Below are positions 37,902 to 50,331 of a stretch of 64,000 nucleotides of DNA, in pieces. The notes beneath the pieces are model-generated. The model had not been told where the DNA came from. It worked only from the letters and a program-made list of their open reading frames with translations, and made no database searches. The stretch is from positions 11,674,607 through 11,738,606 of the forward strand of contig NC_054083.1 in the NCBI RefSeq assembly GCF_017562075.2, read 5' to 3'. Each line of letters begins with the position of its first letter. Position 1 is the stretch's first letter. This stretch comes from Anopheles merus (Eukaryota > Arthropoda > Insecta > Diptera > Culicidae). A program made the translations under genes and the position numbers.

Positions 37902-40900
37902 ATCGATTTTAATATAAATCCGTGACACACACATTTAAATATAAACTGTATTGAATTCAAATATTCTTGACTAAATATAAGGATAATTTCAAAAGTTGAA
38001 TTATGTATGATCATTAAAGCCTTAAAAATAAACTTTACACTTTTTTCTCCTTATATTACTTTATTTACACTGTTTCTCCTTTCCTCCACTCGGTAAAAGT
38101 GTTTATTTCGCTCTTTTCTTTTGGTTTTTTGCTTTACTTTTTGAAAAATAATGTAATATAAAATTATATTATCCCATAATGAGCACAGCGCATCTTAGTA
38201 TAGCATCATTTTGAGCACTTGGTTATGCACTGCAGCTTCCAGCAAGCAATTTAAACCATTTGCACAGTGTTAAAAATAAAGCATGCTCGGTCGGAAGCAA
38301 TTGAGTATTTGAGCTCAGTATCAAATGCGAACTAAAAGGACGATTTTGTAAGATGAAAAGGAATGGTTTTCATTCCTAAGTCACTTTACCCGTATAAGGA
38401 ATCACGGTAAGAGGATGCCGCTGGTCCGAGGCGAGAAGCAAAAAAGAATAACCTGAAGCATTCTGATGTACCCCAAAAAAGTGAACAAGTTTCAAAATTC
38501 AATTTACAAATAGTGCAGCTTTCCGGGAGTTATGGTTTCATGTTTCGTGCCACGCAACCTTACGCTCCAGCTAAACACCCGGCAGGCAAGGATGCAGATG
38601 TGCACGCAGGGCGGTGCAGGGGATGGTCGGCTAACTTATGCAGCCGTGTAAGAAAGTTGCTTCATTTTGCAAAAGGATTCCTCCGAAGCTCCAGAAACAG
38701 CTCACAACTAGCGATGAATGTTTGCATCGAATTTAATTTAGCTCGCAAAAAGGCTCTTCCAGACGCTTGCCAGTCAAGCGCCCCCAGGCCTGGTCAACTG
38801 GCTACGACGGAAGGCTTTTGTGCGAGGCAAAAGTGACGCAAAAGTTTTTCACCTTAGCCACACCTCCGCCAGGCTCGGACACGACATGACTAGGGCCGGA
38901 CGTCCTCCTAGGCCGGAGGTTTGTTTTCATGTACGTGGTGATCTGTTTGGCTATGTGTGTGTCTGCGATGTTCGATGTTCTGCGAGCGTTCGATTCGCGT
39001 ATGTGCGAGTTTCACGCCGGAGAACGAAAGGCAAGCCCGAGCAGGACAGGGAATATCTCGAATCACTGTTTCGGAACGCGCACCGGAAGTGAGAATATAT
39101 TGAAATTTATTACTCTTTGCTAGTTTTCCTGCCACAAAATTTATCTCGAAAATCAATTAGTTTTGATTAGTATAAATTGCAATGCATTTATATTTATCAG
39201 ATTGTTTCGCACTACACTGACAGGCACGGTGGCCCTGGAACCTGCAGCAGGGCTGCAGTTTCCTTGCAACTCAGACCAACAACATACACCCATCGGTGAA
39301 ACGATTCCCCTGTTTGCGTGTATCACTTCTTCACCCTTGTTGTACACTTCCAAGCCTCTCACATACGGGATCAGGTCACACGTCCGTGTTCGGTGCGTGG
39401 TGGTGTTGTATCCAGTCCTTCCACCGCCCAGCACCGGCAAACAGAAAACTGATGACACAAACTTAATAATCTGCGTCCGTTCCGCGTTATTCCGATCGAT
39501 CGAACTCTGCTAGGGAAGGTGTTTCCAGTTGCGAAGCTTTCCGATGCTGAGTTTAGGGAAGCAATCGAAACTATAGCAAAACTGTCCAATGACACCAGTC
39601 CAATGTGGAAAGGAGAGGTGGGGCCGGGCATCATTTTCCTCCGAACGAAAATGATCAATGGTACGTTCCCCAGGCTCCTGCAATTAGTGGCGCAAGGGGA
39701 ACAACAATATAATAAATCAGATGCTCATTTTTCAGCTCACTGAACAAACGGGGAAACTTTTCCCCAAACCTATCCTGTATTCTTTGTATGTGTATGAGTG
39801 TGTGTATGAGTCTGTGTAAATATTTTGCACCTTCTGATGACGAGTGTGTGTTTGGTGCGAGAGAGCTCGGTTCTGTTGCCATCGCGATTTGCATGGTGGT
39901 GTATTTCGAGCACATCGATCGTGATCGCATGCGGCGATGCTTCAAATTAAACATGCTTGCGTACTTTGGATAAAATACGCTCCGTCATGCCAGTGTGCCA
40001 TTTTTTAATTGACACTCAACACTTTCCTCAATGGTACTGCACCTTATCTGTGTTAAATTTCTCTGCATAGTTGTAAGAAAGCCATCATCAAAAAGGGAAA
40101 CTACCGCTATATAACACTTTGGTACGATAGGCGCACCATCGTCAAGCTTCTACAATCTAACGAAGAGCTCAAATTTTCTGGAACAAACCATCCCGAGCAC
40201 ACCACAGCTTGAACAGGACCTAGTAAAGTCGTTCAGTTAAAAGAAACTTTACATTATTTCAAATTACTTCACGCTTGGTCCCAAGTAAATGACAAGCAGC
40301 ATGCAACAAGCCTCATCCGGCCTGGGTCGTGATTTTCAACGGAATCTGGTTGGGAAAAGTTAACCAGCCCCCCTTCAACCATCAGCACCATCATGACCGC
40401 GTACTTTCCCTGTCCACGTGTCTAGCAACCACTTCTCGTTGCCACAAATCGAAACGAGAAATGTAATTAAAAGTTTCCCATTACGATTCAAATATTTGAT
40501 ATACACTTTTTACACTGTCCTACTGCCTCTTTGCCTGCACGCCATCCTCACACACACATCCACGCCATTCACCGCTGGCCCTACCGCCTACCCTTTCGAT
40601 ACAAACCACACTCCTGCCAACCAGTCAGGCAACTCCCGCCTATGGCTTAGCGCTTTGGTTGTGCCCGGCGATTTGTCAGCGGCAAATTAGGACGTGGTAA
40701 GTTGTGACGTTTGCTAAACTGAAAAACATAATTCGAGTAACGTCGAAACCCCGCGCACCGATCTCGTCATGCTTTGTGTGCCGCGTTGGAATAGTAGGAT
40801 AGGCGGCGATTCGATACAAAAACTCCGTGTGCTGAGGGTCGGGCGAGAGACGGGCACAGTTTGCAATCGTTCGATCGTAATCGGTTTTTGATTGGGAAAA

Positions 40901-41604
40901 ACTCTGCCCACTTGGTCGTGACGTAAGGTTGGGCAAAGTTTTGTATAATCCAAATATTTCGAGCATCGGGGACGGTTTCGTGGTGATGGAAGAGCAGCGT
41001 GCAACTCGCAGCAATGGGGCAAAAGAGCAATATCAGTTGTTTTAAATATTAAGCGTGAAAGTCAATCGGATGAAGTTTAAATGAGATGCTTGATTTGAAC
41101 ATGGCTGAATGGATGTGATTATTTTGAACGATGTTTAATTGCATGGCGTAAGGTTTCTTGGATATAAAAGGTAAATATGACAAATCATCCCGAAAGACTT
41201 CAGATTAAATCCATTGAGAATGAATCTGGGAAAATAGAGCGATTTGGTACATTTTAATTAAACCGAGACGGTATTGTGCTAGACAACGTTAGACATGGCT
41301 GTATAGTATTTTTTTATTGCTAAAATATTCCATACTGCTAAAAAGCATTCAATAGCTTCGAGATTTTTATAAAATACATTACTGCGTGGTACATTAATGC
41401 CAACCAACTATTGATGATTAAGGATTATTGCGGTATTTTAAAAGTAAGCACGTGGAATATTTTAAAAATTAATTTAAGCCTATGAATGTACTATCAAGTA
41501 AAATAAAAAATATCACTTCAAAATACAGTCCTGCAATTAATGAGTTATTGTAAAAACATATTGTTGTAAAAACATATTGCAGACAACAATTTCAATATAA
41601 TATA
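37902..41604. other. Non-coding stretch
   Basis: AT-rich at 37910-38380, then mostly balanced. A donor-like GTG|GTAAGT at 40694-40702 follows an ORF that stops a few bases earlier, so it is not counted as an exon end. A perfect tandem duplication lies at 41548-41579. Confidence 0.5.
41548..41579 (+). repeat. Tandem duplication, 16-base unit x2
   Basis: TTGTAAAAACATATTG occurs twice in perfect tandem at 41548-41563 and 41564-41579, immediately upstream of element 3. Confidence 0.95.
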
Positions 41605-41654
41605 TAGGTGAAGGTAGGTAAAGACGGACACGTTCAGGAAAATGCTAAAAATCT

Positions 41655-41856
41655 TCTTTTCTCTTTGGCACAACAACCGTTGTTGGTCAAGGGCTGCCTG
41701 TATCACTAGTGGGCTCGGCTTTCAGTGACTTATGTATTACCATAGCAGGATAGACAGTCATCCATTTAGGGACACGGTCCATTTGGAACTTGAAACCATG
41801 GCGGGCATGTTTTTAAGTCCTACGAGATGACGATTGCACCACCAGACCGACCCCGG
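41655..41856 (-). mobile_element. Full-length SINE200-like element with target duplication
   Basis: Read on the minus strand it starts CCGGGGTCGGTCTGGTGG, with the tRNA-like head and a diverged B-box GGTTTCAAGTTCC. It continues through a body ending CAACGGTTGTTGTGCCAAAG and a short A-rich tail. It is flanked by a perfect 9-base duplication TAAAAATCT at 41646-41654 and 41857-41865, direct evidence of insertion by target-primed reverse transcription. It interrupts the left part of element 3 and so is younger. The family name is from memory of Anopheles gambiae SINE200. Confidence 0.85.
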
Positions 41857-42860
41857 TAAAAATCTAAGGATGTTTAAATTAATCGACCACGAAAATATGC
41901 ATACATTATCTTAAAATCATGCTTTATCTGAATCTGAAATTTTTAAGTTTCTTTCGATTTTTATGTTTTTTCATGAAATAAAACTTTTTTTTTCGTGCAG
42001 TTTTGAAATGATCGGATAAGACGGACCTTGGTATGGAAAAGATGGACACCATGAAGGGTAAGATGGGCACCTGTAGAAAACGTTGGAAATAGAAGAGGTT
42101 TATAGTTTTTTACATTTCCTATTGCTTTCCACGTCCTGGAACGTACATAAACTAATTCTAGGCCAATTGCAACGACGGTTCATTCAGCAATGAATTTAGA
42201 AATTGTAAGCGCCGCTTATGCAGATTGCAGAATCTAAAGCATTATTGAAATACCGGGTACTAATATCTAACGTTGCTCAAGCTTACAAAATAACAGTCTA
42301 GAACATCCCTTTAGGACAATACTCTGCGGAAAATCCACGACGCGAGCTTATTTGAGGACTTTTTAATAGGTCAAGCCATTTTTTACATCATTTCAAAATT
42401 AAACTCTTTAAACTTTGTAAACCCATAGAATTTCTCATCTTTTCCTGAACAATGTCGTATCAATGCCTCATCTTTTAATTATTTAAAGTTGTCCAAGTAG
42501 TGATAAGATATTGAATAGCTGCTATTTTGACTAGTATGCCGTTTCTCGCATATTTCCATTCTTTCTCTAGTAGCTGAATGGTTTATATCTTCCGAATACC
42601 CTTATTTAAGGTATTTGATAAAATATATTAATCATCAATTGATATAAGAAGTAAAATAAATCAATAAATTCGGTGTTCATCTTTACCTACGACAGAGTGT
42701 CCGTCTTTCTCGCCTTGGTGTCAGGATGTTTAAACCACCAGAAAACAATATTTTCATTGCTTTCATTCTCGTTCTTCTCCAGTTTTTTGGTTTATAATCA
42801 CGACAAATGAATAAAATTCGAAAATTTAAACAACACATGCACGTTGTTAACGTATAGTGT

Positions 42861-42962
42861 CCTACGTATACAGTCCTACGTATAGTGGTACGGTCTATTA
42901 GGGGCTTAAACCCATGACGGGCATGTTGTTATGTCGTACGAGTTGACGACTTTAACACGAGA
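42861..42962 (-). mobile_element. SINE200-like fragment, head portion
   Basis: On the minus strand it runs from a head remnant TCTCGTG through ACTCGTACGACATAACAAC and a B-box-like GGGTTTAAGCCCC to about CGTAGGACTGTA, where the match ends. The body and tail are missing. It abuts the right end of element 3. A repeat of CCTACGTATA (42861-42870 and 42875-42884) marks the broken edge. Confidence 0.7.
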
Positions 42963-42985
42963 ACGTCTTTACCTATCTTCCCCTA

Positions 42986-44180
42986 AAATATAAATAGTGT
43001 AATGAAATGATGTTGATAATCATGAGAGTTACAGTTTTATTTCTTTACCAAACACTATCTAAGATTCTGTTTGGCTTACATTCCTCGCAATTACATTTGA
43101 GTCTCAAACAACGTGCTGTTTATTATAGTGCCATCGATCTCCCAGCACGAACAAAAACGTGCCGGAAAAAAACGCTCGAAACAACAGGTATCACTCAATG
43201 TGGCCAGCGACGAGCTGACGTGTGGTTCGGTTCTGTTGCTGACTGCACCCGGGCCCTGATTACTGGAACGTCTCGGTACGTCAATCAAAGTTCATTTTCT
43301 AGATTATTAAATTTTTGATTATGTTGATATCGAGAACCATCGTTCACGTGCGATTCGCTGCTCTAGCAGTACGAAACATTCGAATGGAAACCTTGTTGTA
43401 CGGCGTGAAAGGGCACTCCAGCACTGTAGGCACTATGCCTGTGCCAGGGCGGCCTGCAACAACCTGCACCACCTGTATCGCGCCCAGTGTGTAGATCCAT
43501 CACACGACTCACACTTAACCTGTATAGCGAGGAGTGGTGGAATGAGTATTTGTGAAACAATAAACCTCGTTTACCAGCGTCCAACGCGTCCATTGCTTCG
43601 GCTCTTGCGTGAGTCGAGTGAATTTCCGGACCGTATCGACGGCGGATGTTTTGCTGCGGGTTTTGCTAACATCATTAGGTTCATTGTATTTCCGCTGCCT
43701 GCAAACGTTACGCGGCACCGGCGCGCACTATATCGCACGTCCATCACATTGTCGCCGCGGCTGAGGCATTCTGCCATGAATTGCTTTTCATTTGGATGAA
43801 GTTTTTCTCGCGCACTCGGTAGCTGAAAAGCTAAACATGCAAAGGGCGGACGGTATGCGGATAATCTGGTGCCCAGGCTCGACGGCTTGGCTTAACCTTT
43901 CGAGGTAGGTGTGGATGATTGCTTTAGTGGGATGCTGTTGCCTGTTGCTGTTTCCCATTACGGCGCTTTGCAGGTGTCAATTCAGTTGTCAATGATGGTG
44001 ATGTTCATTCGCACTTTGCTCAACCTGTCTGCCTTTCTTTTCAAAAGGCTCGTATTGTGTATTTCATTTTGTTATCTTTTTCATAGAATTTCGGGGAATC
44101 AGGGGAAAAGTACCCTGTGTCAAAATTCAATTTCCACTGCTTAAGCAAATTTGCTACCTCGAGCAGACGTACTATGTGGA
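42986..44180. other. Non-coding stretch upstream of the splice-like site
   Basis: Balanced from 43130 to 44040. Overlapping ORFs on both strands (43515-43799) have no support. Confidence 0.5.
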
Positions 44181-44218
44181 CTAACAATTTTCTTTTTTTG
44201 TTCTCTTTACAGGTAAGC
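44181..44218 (+). other. Candidate recursive splice site (zero-length exon)
   Basis: All parts of a 3' splice site and a 5' splice site are directly joined. There is a branch-point consensus CTAAC at 44181-44185, then 44188-44208 with 20 of 21 pyrimidines. ACAG follows at 44209-44212, and a strong donor GTAAGC starts at 44213 with no exon between. This is the arrangement of ratcheting points described in long introns of Drosophila genes such as Ultrabithorax, where an intron is removed in steps and the acceptor is regenerated as a donor. If real, it places this part of the window inside a long intron of a plus-strand gene. It could instead be an ordinary acceptor whose exon begins GTAAGC, but no coding frame follows. 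Confidence 0.6.
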
Positions 44219-46691
44219 ATAATCAAACACTAATGATGTCTTCATATTGTATAGGTAACATAACTATTATTTCGTTGTCCAATCAGTGAAGTATTTTACA
44301 GCTAATTAGTACAGAGTGTCGTTCTTTCTGTTAAATCAAACTTCATGAAATACTATACATCAAATACGCTTGAGCTTTCCAGTCACTGAATTTTCAGCGT
44401 AAAATTTGATGCATTCTTCAACAAATTTAAACTATCCAATCTCAGGTCGAAGGACGCATCTTTAAATTTTACAACCATTTAACGGCATCCAGTTCATTAG
44501 AGCTCGAGCTTCAATGGCGATGAGATTAAAAATTTCATATGATATACCGTCGCTTGACGGCTATAAAGCAAGTTATGGCATACCACGTATCACATAGCGT
44601 TGCACATTGGTGGGATAGCACCGTTGGCTCAACCGCTTCCAAACGTGCTTGCAATAGCGTCCAATCTCATCAACGGTTTTCGCGGGCGAGAAAACTTAAT
44701 TGAAACATTCCCTTTCCCATCGTTTCCTTCTGTTTTTCTCTATCTTTCTCACCCGCTACAAGCAAGTACACTCACAAACACATGCCATAGAGTTCAGCCA
44801 CATCGCTACGCAGATAACGCTAGAATTTATTGAAAATAATTTGGATATTTAGTGAAATATTCCTCGCATACTACCACGACAATGCGTTTTGCGCGGAACG
44901 TCACACTGCGTTCCAGGACGGAGCCAAGCCAGGTCTGCCAGGTTCGCCGGGAATGGTGTATAAAAATCTGCCATAAATAAACAAATCTCTCTAATTATGT
45001 TCCACCATGTTCTGCGGCACCGTCAACATTTAGGGACAAATTAGAGCCACACGCTCCTGAAAGTGGCAAGCACACCCGCACCACCTTGAGTAGCGTTCGC
45101 ATACCTTCACCACGCCATGAAAACGCCATTTTTCTCGGCAGGACGAGACGCGTTGTGTTATTGTTCGGCTGTTGAATGTGGTCCCCGATGAGACAGTGCC
45201 GCATACAGATGTGGCAGGGGGACGATTGTTACATGCATATTTCATTAATTTTACTCCGGAGATAGACGCTTCTTGGTCGGAAGAGATGCCGCCGTCGCCT
45301 CCAAATTGAACAGCAAGGTTAGCGCGTGATGCTGCTGCGATATAGACCATTTTTGTATAGTAGAGTGAGCCGATGAAAAGCCGTCCGTAAATAAGATGAC
45401 TGGAATAGCAAATTAGCTTACCCATCCTGTGCAGCATACGGTCGTTTCATCGACAGTGTCCTTCTTGAGTGTAGCCCCATCCACCATTATTCGAATTCTT
45501 GCCGTTACAATCGTTCGAGAGGTAGTATTGAATTGAATTTATATTAATAAAGGAAATCATTACCATTCTGCGATGGAATGCTTACATCACAATGCAAAAC
45601 ATACGTTGGTAAAACTAATTTAATCTGTTCATATATTTAATCAATTTAAATGTTGGTTTGATCCCGGTGCTGATACAACAAATAAAACATAGTATGATAG
45701 CATATCCTATGTAGATATTCAAAATGCCCAGTTTCTTGCTTACCTTTCTTTAGCCCAAAAGTGCATGCTGCAACTTACATTCATTTTGATAGCACAGTAA
45801 CTGTAAGACATACAACACCAAAGCTCATAGCAAATTAGTTATGATTTATATTCCAGGGTTGCAACGAGTGCTTGAATATAGTTTCATTTTGTCATGTTTT
45901 ATGTCCGTCTTGTCTTATGGCCTCTTGAAAGTTTACAATTTGCCAAGCATTCGTGTAAGTTGCCAAGCAACTGTTCTTCACTGCAACGAAATTCCTTTGC
46001 TTTTTTTTTTCGTTATGCTCTCCAGTGGCTAAGGACGCGACCGTCTTTCGCTCTCTATCCGTTCTGGCGTAATCAGTCACAATGGCCAAAGGTTCCGTTT
46101 TCGTTTGAAAGTCTGTGTGTGCAGTCGTTTGAAAAGTTTTTGACATTTTCCATTGCTAGTCCTAACAAGCTTGAGGCAAAATCTTGGAACAAATTCTTGT
46201 TTTGATGATTAAGGTATGTTGCAATGTAAAGGAAGTTAAAAAAAGCAATCCTTAAGGTAAAAAAACGATTTCACAAGAAGTTGATCTCATAACGTGATTC
46301 TACCGGGTTCAGTTGATTATAGTGGCGACGGATGCATAGCGCTGTCCCTACAATGCTACATAAGCTTAACTGGTCCTAGGAAGGTTACATACCTTGCTTT
46401 ATGATTTTTAACTGTTTTGTGTTTTTAAAAGAGTGTTATGATTACTTACGACCGAACTTTATTACAAGTTTACTGTAGCTGCTAAACAAATCGAATAAAT
46501 CTAAAAAATGATGTAGGAAATATAAGGATTCATTTAAATGACTTTAAAGACAATTAGGGACATTCAAGTGTAACAGATTTGCTGCTTACAGACAAACCAG
46601 TCCATTCCAATCAAATTTCTAGACAAAACAGCTTACCAAAAACAAAACCCTTGAAATAGTAAACATGAACCACAACTTTTTATTAAAATAA
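44219..46691. other. Non-coding stretch
   Basis: AT-rich at 44219-44480 and 45520-46690, balanced between. No supported ORF. Confidence 0.5.
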
Positions 46692-46870
46692 ACCACAATT
46701 GCCAAGCAAAGCACGCAGCGCATCCCAGAATGGGTTTTGGCTTCAGTGACTTATTGATTTACCGAGATAGTCAGTAATACGTATGAGGGCATGGTAAATT
46801 CGGGGCTTGAGCCCATGACGGGCATGTTGTTAAGACGTACGAGGTGATGACTGTACCACGAGACCGGCCC
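46692..46870 (-). mobile_element. Diverged SINE200-like element
   Basis: Clear similarity to the copy at 41655-41856 covers 46731-46870. On the minus strand it has the head GGCCGGTCTCGTGGTACAG, a B-box-like GGGCTCAAGCCCC near 46802-46814, and the shared body piece AAGTCACTGAAG. The tail half (46692-46730) is more diverged and its limit is uncertain. No target duplication is seen. Confidence 0.75.
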
Positions 46871-49386
46871 TATGTTTAATTACTTTTTTTTTATTTTCAA
46901 CCCAAGTAAATGACGTATCGAGATGAAGCCACAAAGAGACATTCACAAATATCAGAGTGCAATTTCACCACGACCACGGGCGTGCATTTTCAAATCACAC
47001 TTTTGATCTTTGCCGGTTAGCCATTCATTATGCTAACAAGCTTATTGCACACATTTCACCCTACCGCATTTCACCATCGTATCTTAATTTTCTTCAAGAC
47101 TTAACCACAACAGCTCAAACATAAATTTGCTTTCTGTTTGCATATCATCAGAATTTTTACACCCTCCAGCCCACCAACACGCCAACGTCTTCAATCAGCA
47201 CAGGTGTGCTCGTCAAGAATCATTCTCCCATACCGTGGTTGTGTCCTGCCTTCCCAACGCTCCCCTCTACTAGAAGTGGGAGCTCAAGATACGGCTCGGC
47301 ACCATTCCGAGGGGCACCACCTGATTATCATATGTTTGTGTTACCGATCGCACGTCAGACACTGTCTGCGTGAAAGGGAGACTGTAATTGAAACCTTCGC
47401 TTTGGTGTAAATTTTAATATTCAAATTAAAGTTTATGGCTCATGTAGAATCTTCCGGCATTTGAGAACGCGTGCGGGATTGGGAAGGGGGAATGTTTTCC
47501 ATACCATTACTGAGGTAGAGCGTGTGATGATTGTCTTCCTGTGCGTCTTCTTTCAACACGCCATCGCGGCGCCAAGCAATTCCTGAAAGCTTTTACGGTT
47601 ACCATCGTTTGCGGGCTCGTTTCGTATGCCATCAAGGACATTCTTGATTGGAGAGCGTACGAGGGAAAGTGTTTAATAGGTTTGCTCACACACTATTTGC
47701 GCGGTCTGCTCCTGTCGGTTGATTGGGGCAGCGTTTGTGCCTCCCCTACCTCATCGCTTTAGAATCAATAGACTAGAGCAGGTCGTCCGAAAAAGGGAGT
47801 AATCTAATCCTTCTCACTTGCTGATGAAAAATAACGAGATCTTATTGCCAGTAAGGGACAAGGAATACAAACCCAGGGCACAGCGGAGTAATGTGGTTTG
47901 GAGCGAGCGCACAGCTCGTGCCGTACATCGTCTTGTCACAGGGATTATGGATTTTAATTGAATTTTCGAAAACTTTCACGCGTTTTACGAGCCGACAGAA
48001 GCATCAGCAGTTGCCTTCTGAAGCGGCAGTAACGTCTAAAAAGACGTTTATGGTTTCATATGTCCCTCACTAGGAACAACATATAACTGATGGTACAAAA
48101 TCGACAAAATCGGTTTTATGAAGTGGTTGGCAACCAAAATTAAAAATAACAACAACAAAAATTCTCTTTTTTGTACTTACGTAATTTTTTTTGGCTTTTG
48201 GACTAATTTCAAAATCTTAACTATAAATTCGCTGCCTAGATAATCATTAGTCACAACCCATTGCACGTGGCCGACATGGCGAAGAATCCTTACAGATATT
48301 TAATGTCAAAAATAAATGCTCAATTCTGCAAAATATTACTTAGTTTCTAAGACAACGGAATCGATATATAGCCTGGCAAATGAAAATATGCTCTCAAGAG
48401 GTTTCGATGGGTAGAATTTACCAAACGTAATGGAACGCCAATAACAACCTTTTACACTGGCATATTGATGGTTTCAGCAAGGAATACTTCCTTTTTCATG
48501 GGAAGAAGACTTACAAAAATACACTTACACCACTAAATTTACCAAAAACCTTAGCTTCATTGGTTTGAAAAATAGCAGCAAGTTTGCACAACATATAAAC
48601 GTACACACTCACACAGATCCCGCCACAGATCGGGGAAAGGCAGCTGTCCGGGTTTTTTTTTGTTGTTGTGGCGGAGAACGGATTGAAAGGAATCTTCGCA
48701 CATTCGAGACACATGGGAAGGGAAAAAGTTTTAATGAGTTTTTAAATGTAATTGAAAAGTTTTGAATCCACTGAAATGATTAATTAAATTTTTCATTCCC
48801 CTTCTGACGGTTTTGGCGGGAATAGGTATTAAAGTGAGGCAGTGACGAGCTTACCGGCAGCGACACACATGCTAGAAGGCATCCGTCCTGTACATAACCC
48901 TTTTCCACTGTTGCGATGAAAGCAAGTGTGTGTTTGGTGTTGGCATTGCGCAGCCTGTGTTTTGTGTGTGTGTGTGTGTGTGCTATGTTGTTATTTTGTT
49001 TCGTTAATAAAAACATACGACAATACTAATTACTATCTTTTCCTAGAGTAATTGGAAAAAAGGATTTATGTTCTACCTAGGGTAGCGTTTGGGCTTACTA
49101 GCAATAATGAATACCAAGAAGGGACTTGCTGGGAGAATTTTTCTCTGCGCTGTTTTCTACAAACACGGTTGGCTGTAGAATATTTCATTGAATAAACCTC
49201 TCAAGCGATGCTTCTACGACAAGACACCACCTTCATTAACACTATGGATTACATAAACCCCCACCTAATAATCTTCACGCGTATATCCAACATCCGTCCC
49301 ATAAACCTATCCAATTGATTTTACTCGTCAACTTAATACTATTCGTGAGGACCAAGTATGCCGTCACTTTTACGTAGCATGTGTTG
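46871..49386. other. Non-coding stretch with a GT microsatellite
   Basis: No supported gene. The ORFs at 47541-47762 and 48565-48765 are short, and nothing in them is recognised. Confidence 0.5.
48963..48982 (+). repeat. (TG)10 microsatellite
   Basis: Ten TG dinucleotides. Confidence 0.95.
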
Positions 49387-50331
49387 TAGTGGGGTATGTG
49401 GGAGCTCCGGATTGGATTCGTGAATCCACTCCGACTCCGATATTCTTAATCCGGATCCGACTCCGAAATAAATATGGCTTTGAATCCGGCTGCTCCGAAC
49501 AAATACAGATTCATTTGGCTCTGATTGAATCAGGATTACTCCGATCGAATCCAAATGGGTCCTATTGTATCCGTTTCACTACCGTGGTTAATTAGTGGAG
49601 CAAAATACTAACGCTACAAAAGTAAGCTTGCAAGCAACCCTAGCTTCTAGCTAACATTGTTGTATTCATAGCCACACATATAAGCAAAAATTCGATCTTC
49701 TATGTACGTACCCAGAAAAAACCGCTACCATGGTTTTCTGGTTGTTTCCAGATTTTTGTTTTGATAAATCTCACGATTAATGGTTTGCTGCCCTAATACG
49801 TTTGAATTATTTAAACGATTAACTAACATTTTCCCGCATATGTTTTATCCATTTCCACAATTAGTAGGCATTATCTAAATATTTTTATCACAAATAATTC
49901 AAACAATTAAGAGCAACGCTCAATACCTTGTTGAATAGATCAAATAAATTTATGGAATCCAAATTATTGAAGTGAACAATAAATCATGAATATCTGATAG
50001 GCAAATTGGAAAGTTCACAGAAAACTTATAGCTTTTAGCTACGTGCAGAGAGTGAATATAGAGTATAGTGGCACTGTAAAATGCAGATAAAGGAATGTAC
50101 ATTAGGAAGTGTAGTTATGAGTTAATTGTTTTGAATATTTGGCTCAGGCTGGAGAAATTTTCCTCGAAAATTTTGGCTGGAGAAAGAACAACTTAAAAAA
50201 AGGCTGAACATAATTCCATTCCAAACAGCCCTCCATCCCACCAACTCAGGAGTTGAGTAGGATTCAAATCCTAAAACAGTCGGATTCGGATCAATCCAAA
50301 TCCGGCTGCAGACCAATTTTTCTCATCACTA
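49387..50331. mobile_element. hAT-like non-autonomous element
   Basis: Both ends read TAGTG inward (TAGTGGGG at 49387; complement of CATCACTA ending 50331). They are followed by arrays of degenerate ACTCCGACTCC and CCGGATTGGATTC units, on the plus strand at the left (49404-49575) and inverted at the right (50246-50310). The flanking 8 bases, ATGTGTTG and CTGTGTTT, agree at the central six, as expected of an old 8-base hAT target duplication. The interior is AT-rich and has no transposase ORF. Short TAGTG-type ends with long subterminal TCCGACTCC arrays are known from hAT MITEs in insects; the assignment rests on that resemblance. Confidence 0.6.

Larger units (their letters stand above)
41605..42985. 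mobile_element. Palindromic non-autonomous DNA element (element 3) with nested SINEs
   Basis: The left end AGGTGAAGGTAGGTAAAGAC (from 41606) and right end GTCTTTACCTATCTTCCCCT (to 42984) are inverted repeats matching at 17 of 20 bases. TA flanks both sides if the outer base pair is read as the duplication. A motif close to AAGAYGGACACC recurs on the plus strand in the left half (41620-41631, 42018-42073). Its complement recurs in the right half (42675-42723). The interior is AT-rich with no transposase. A full-length SINE and a second SINE fragment are nested inside, which adds about 300 bases to the original element. Confidence 0.68.
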
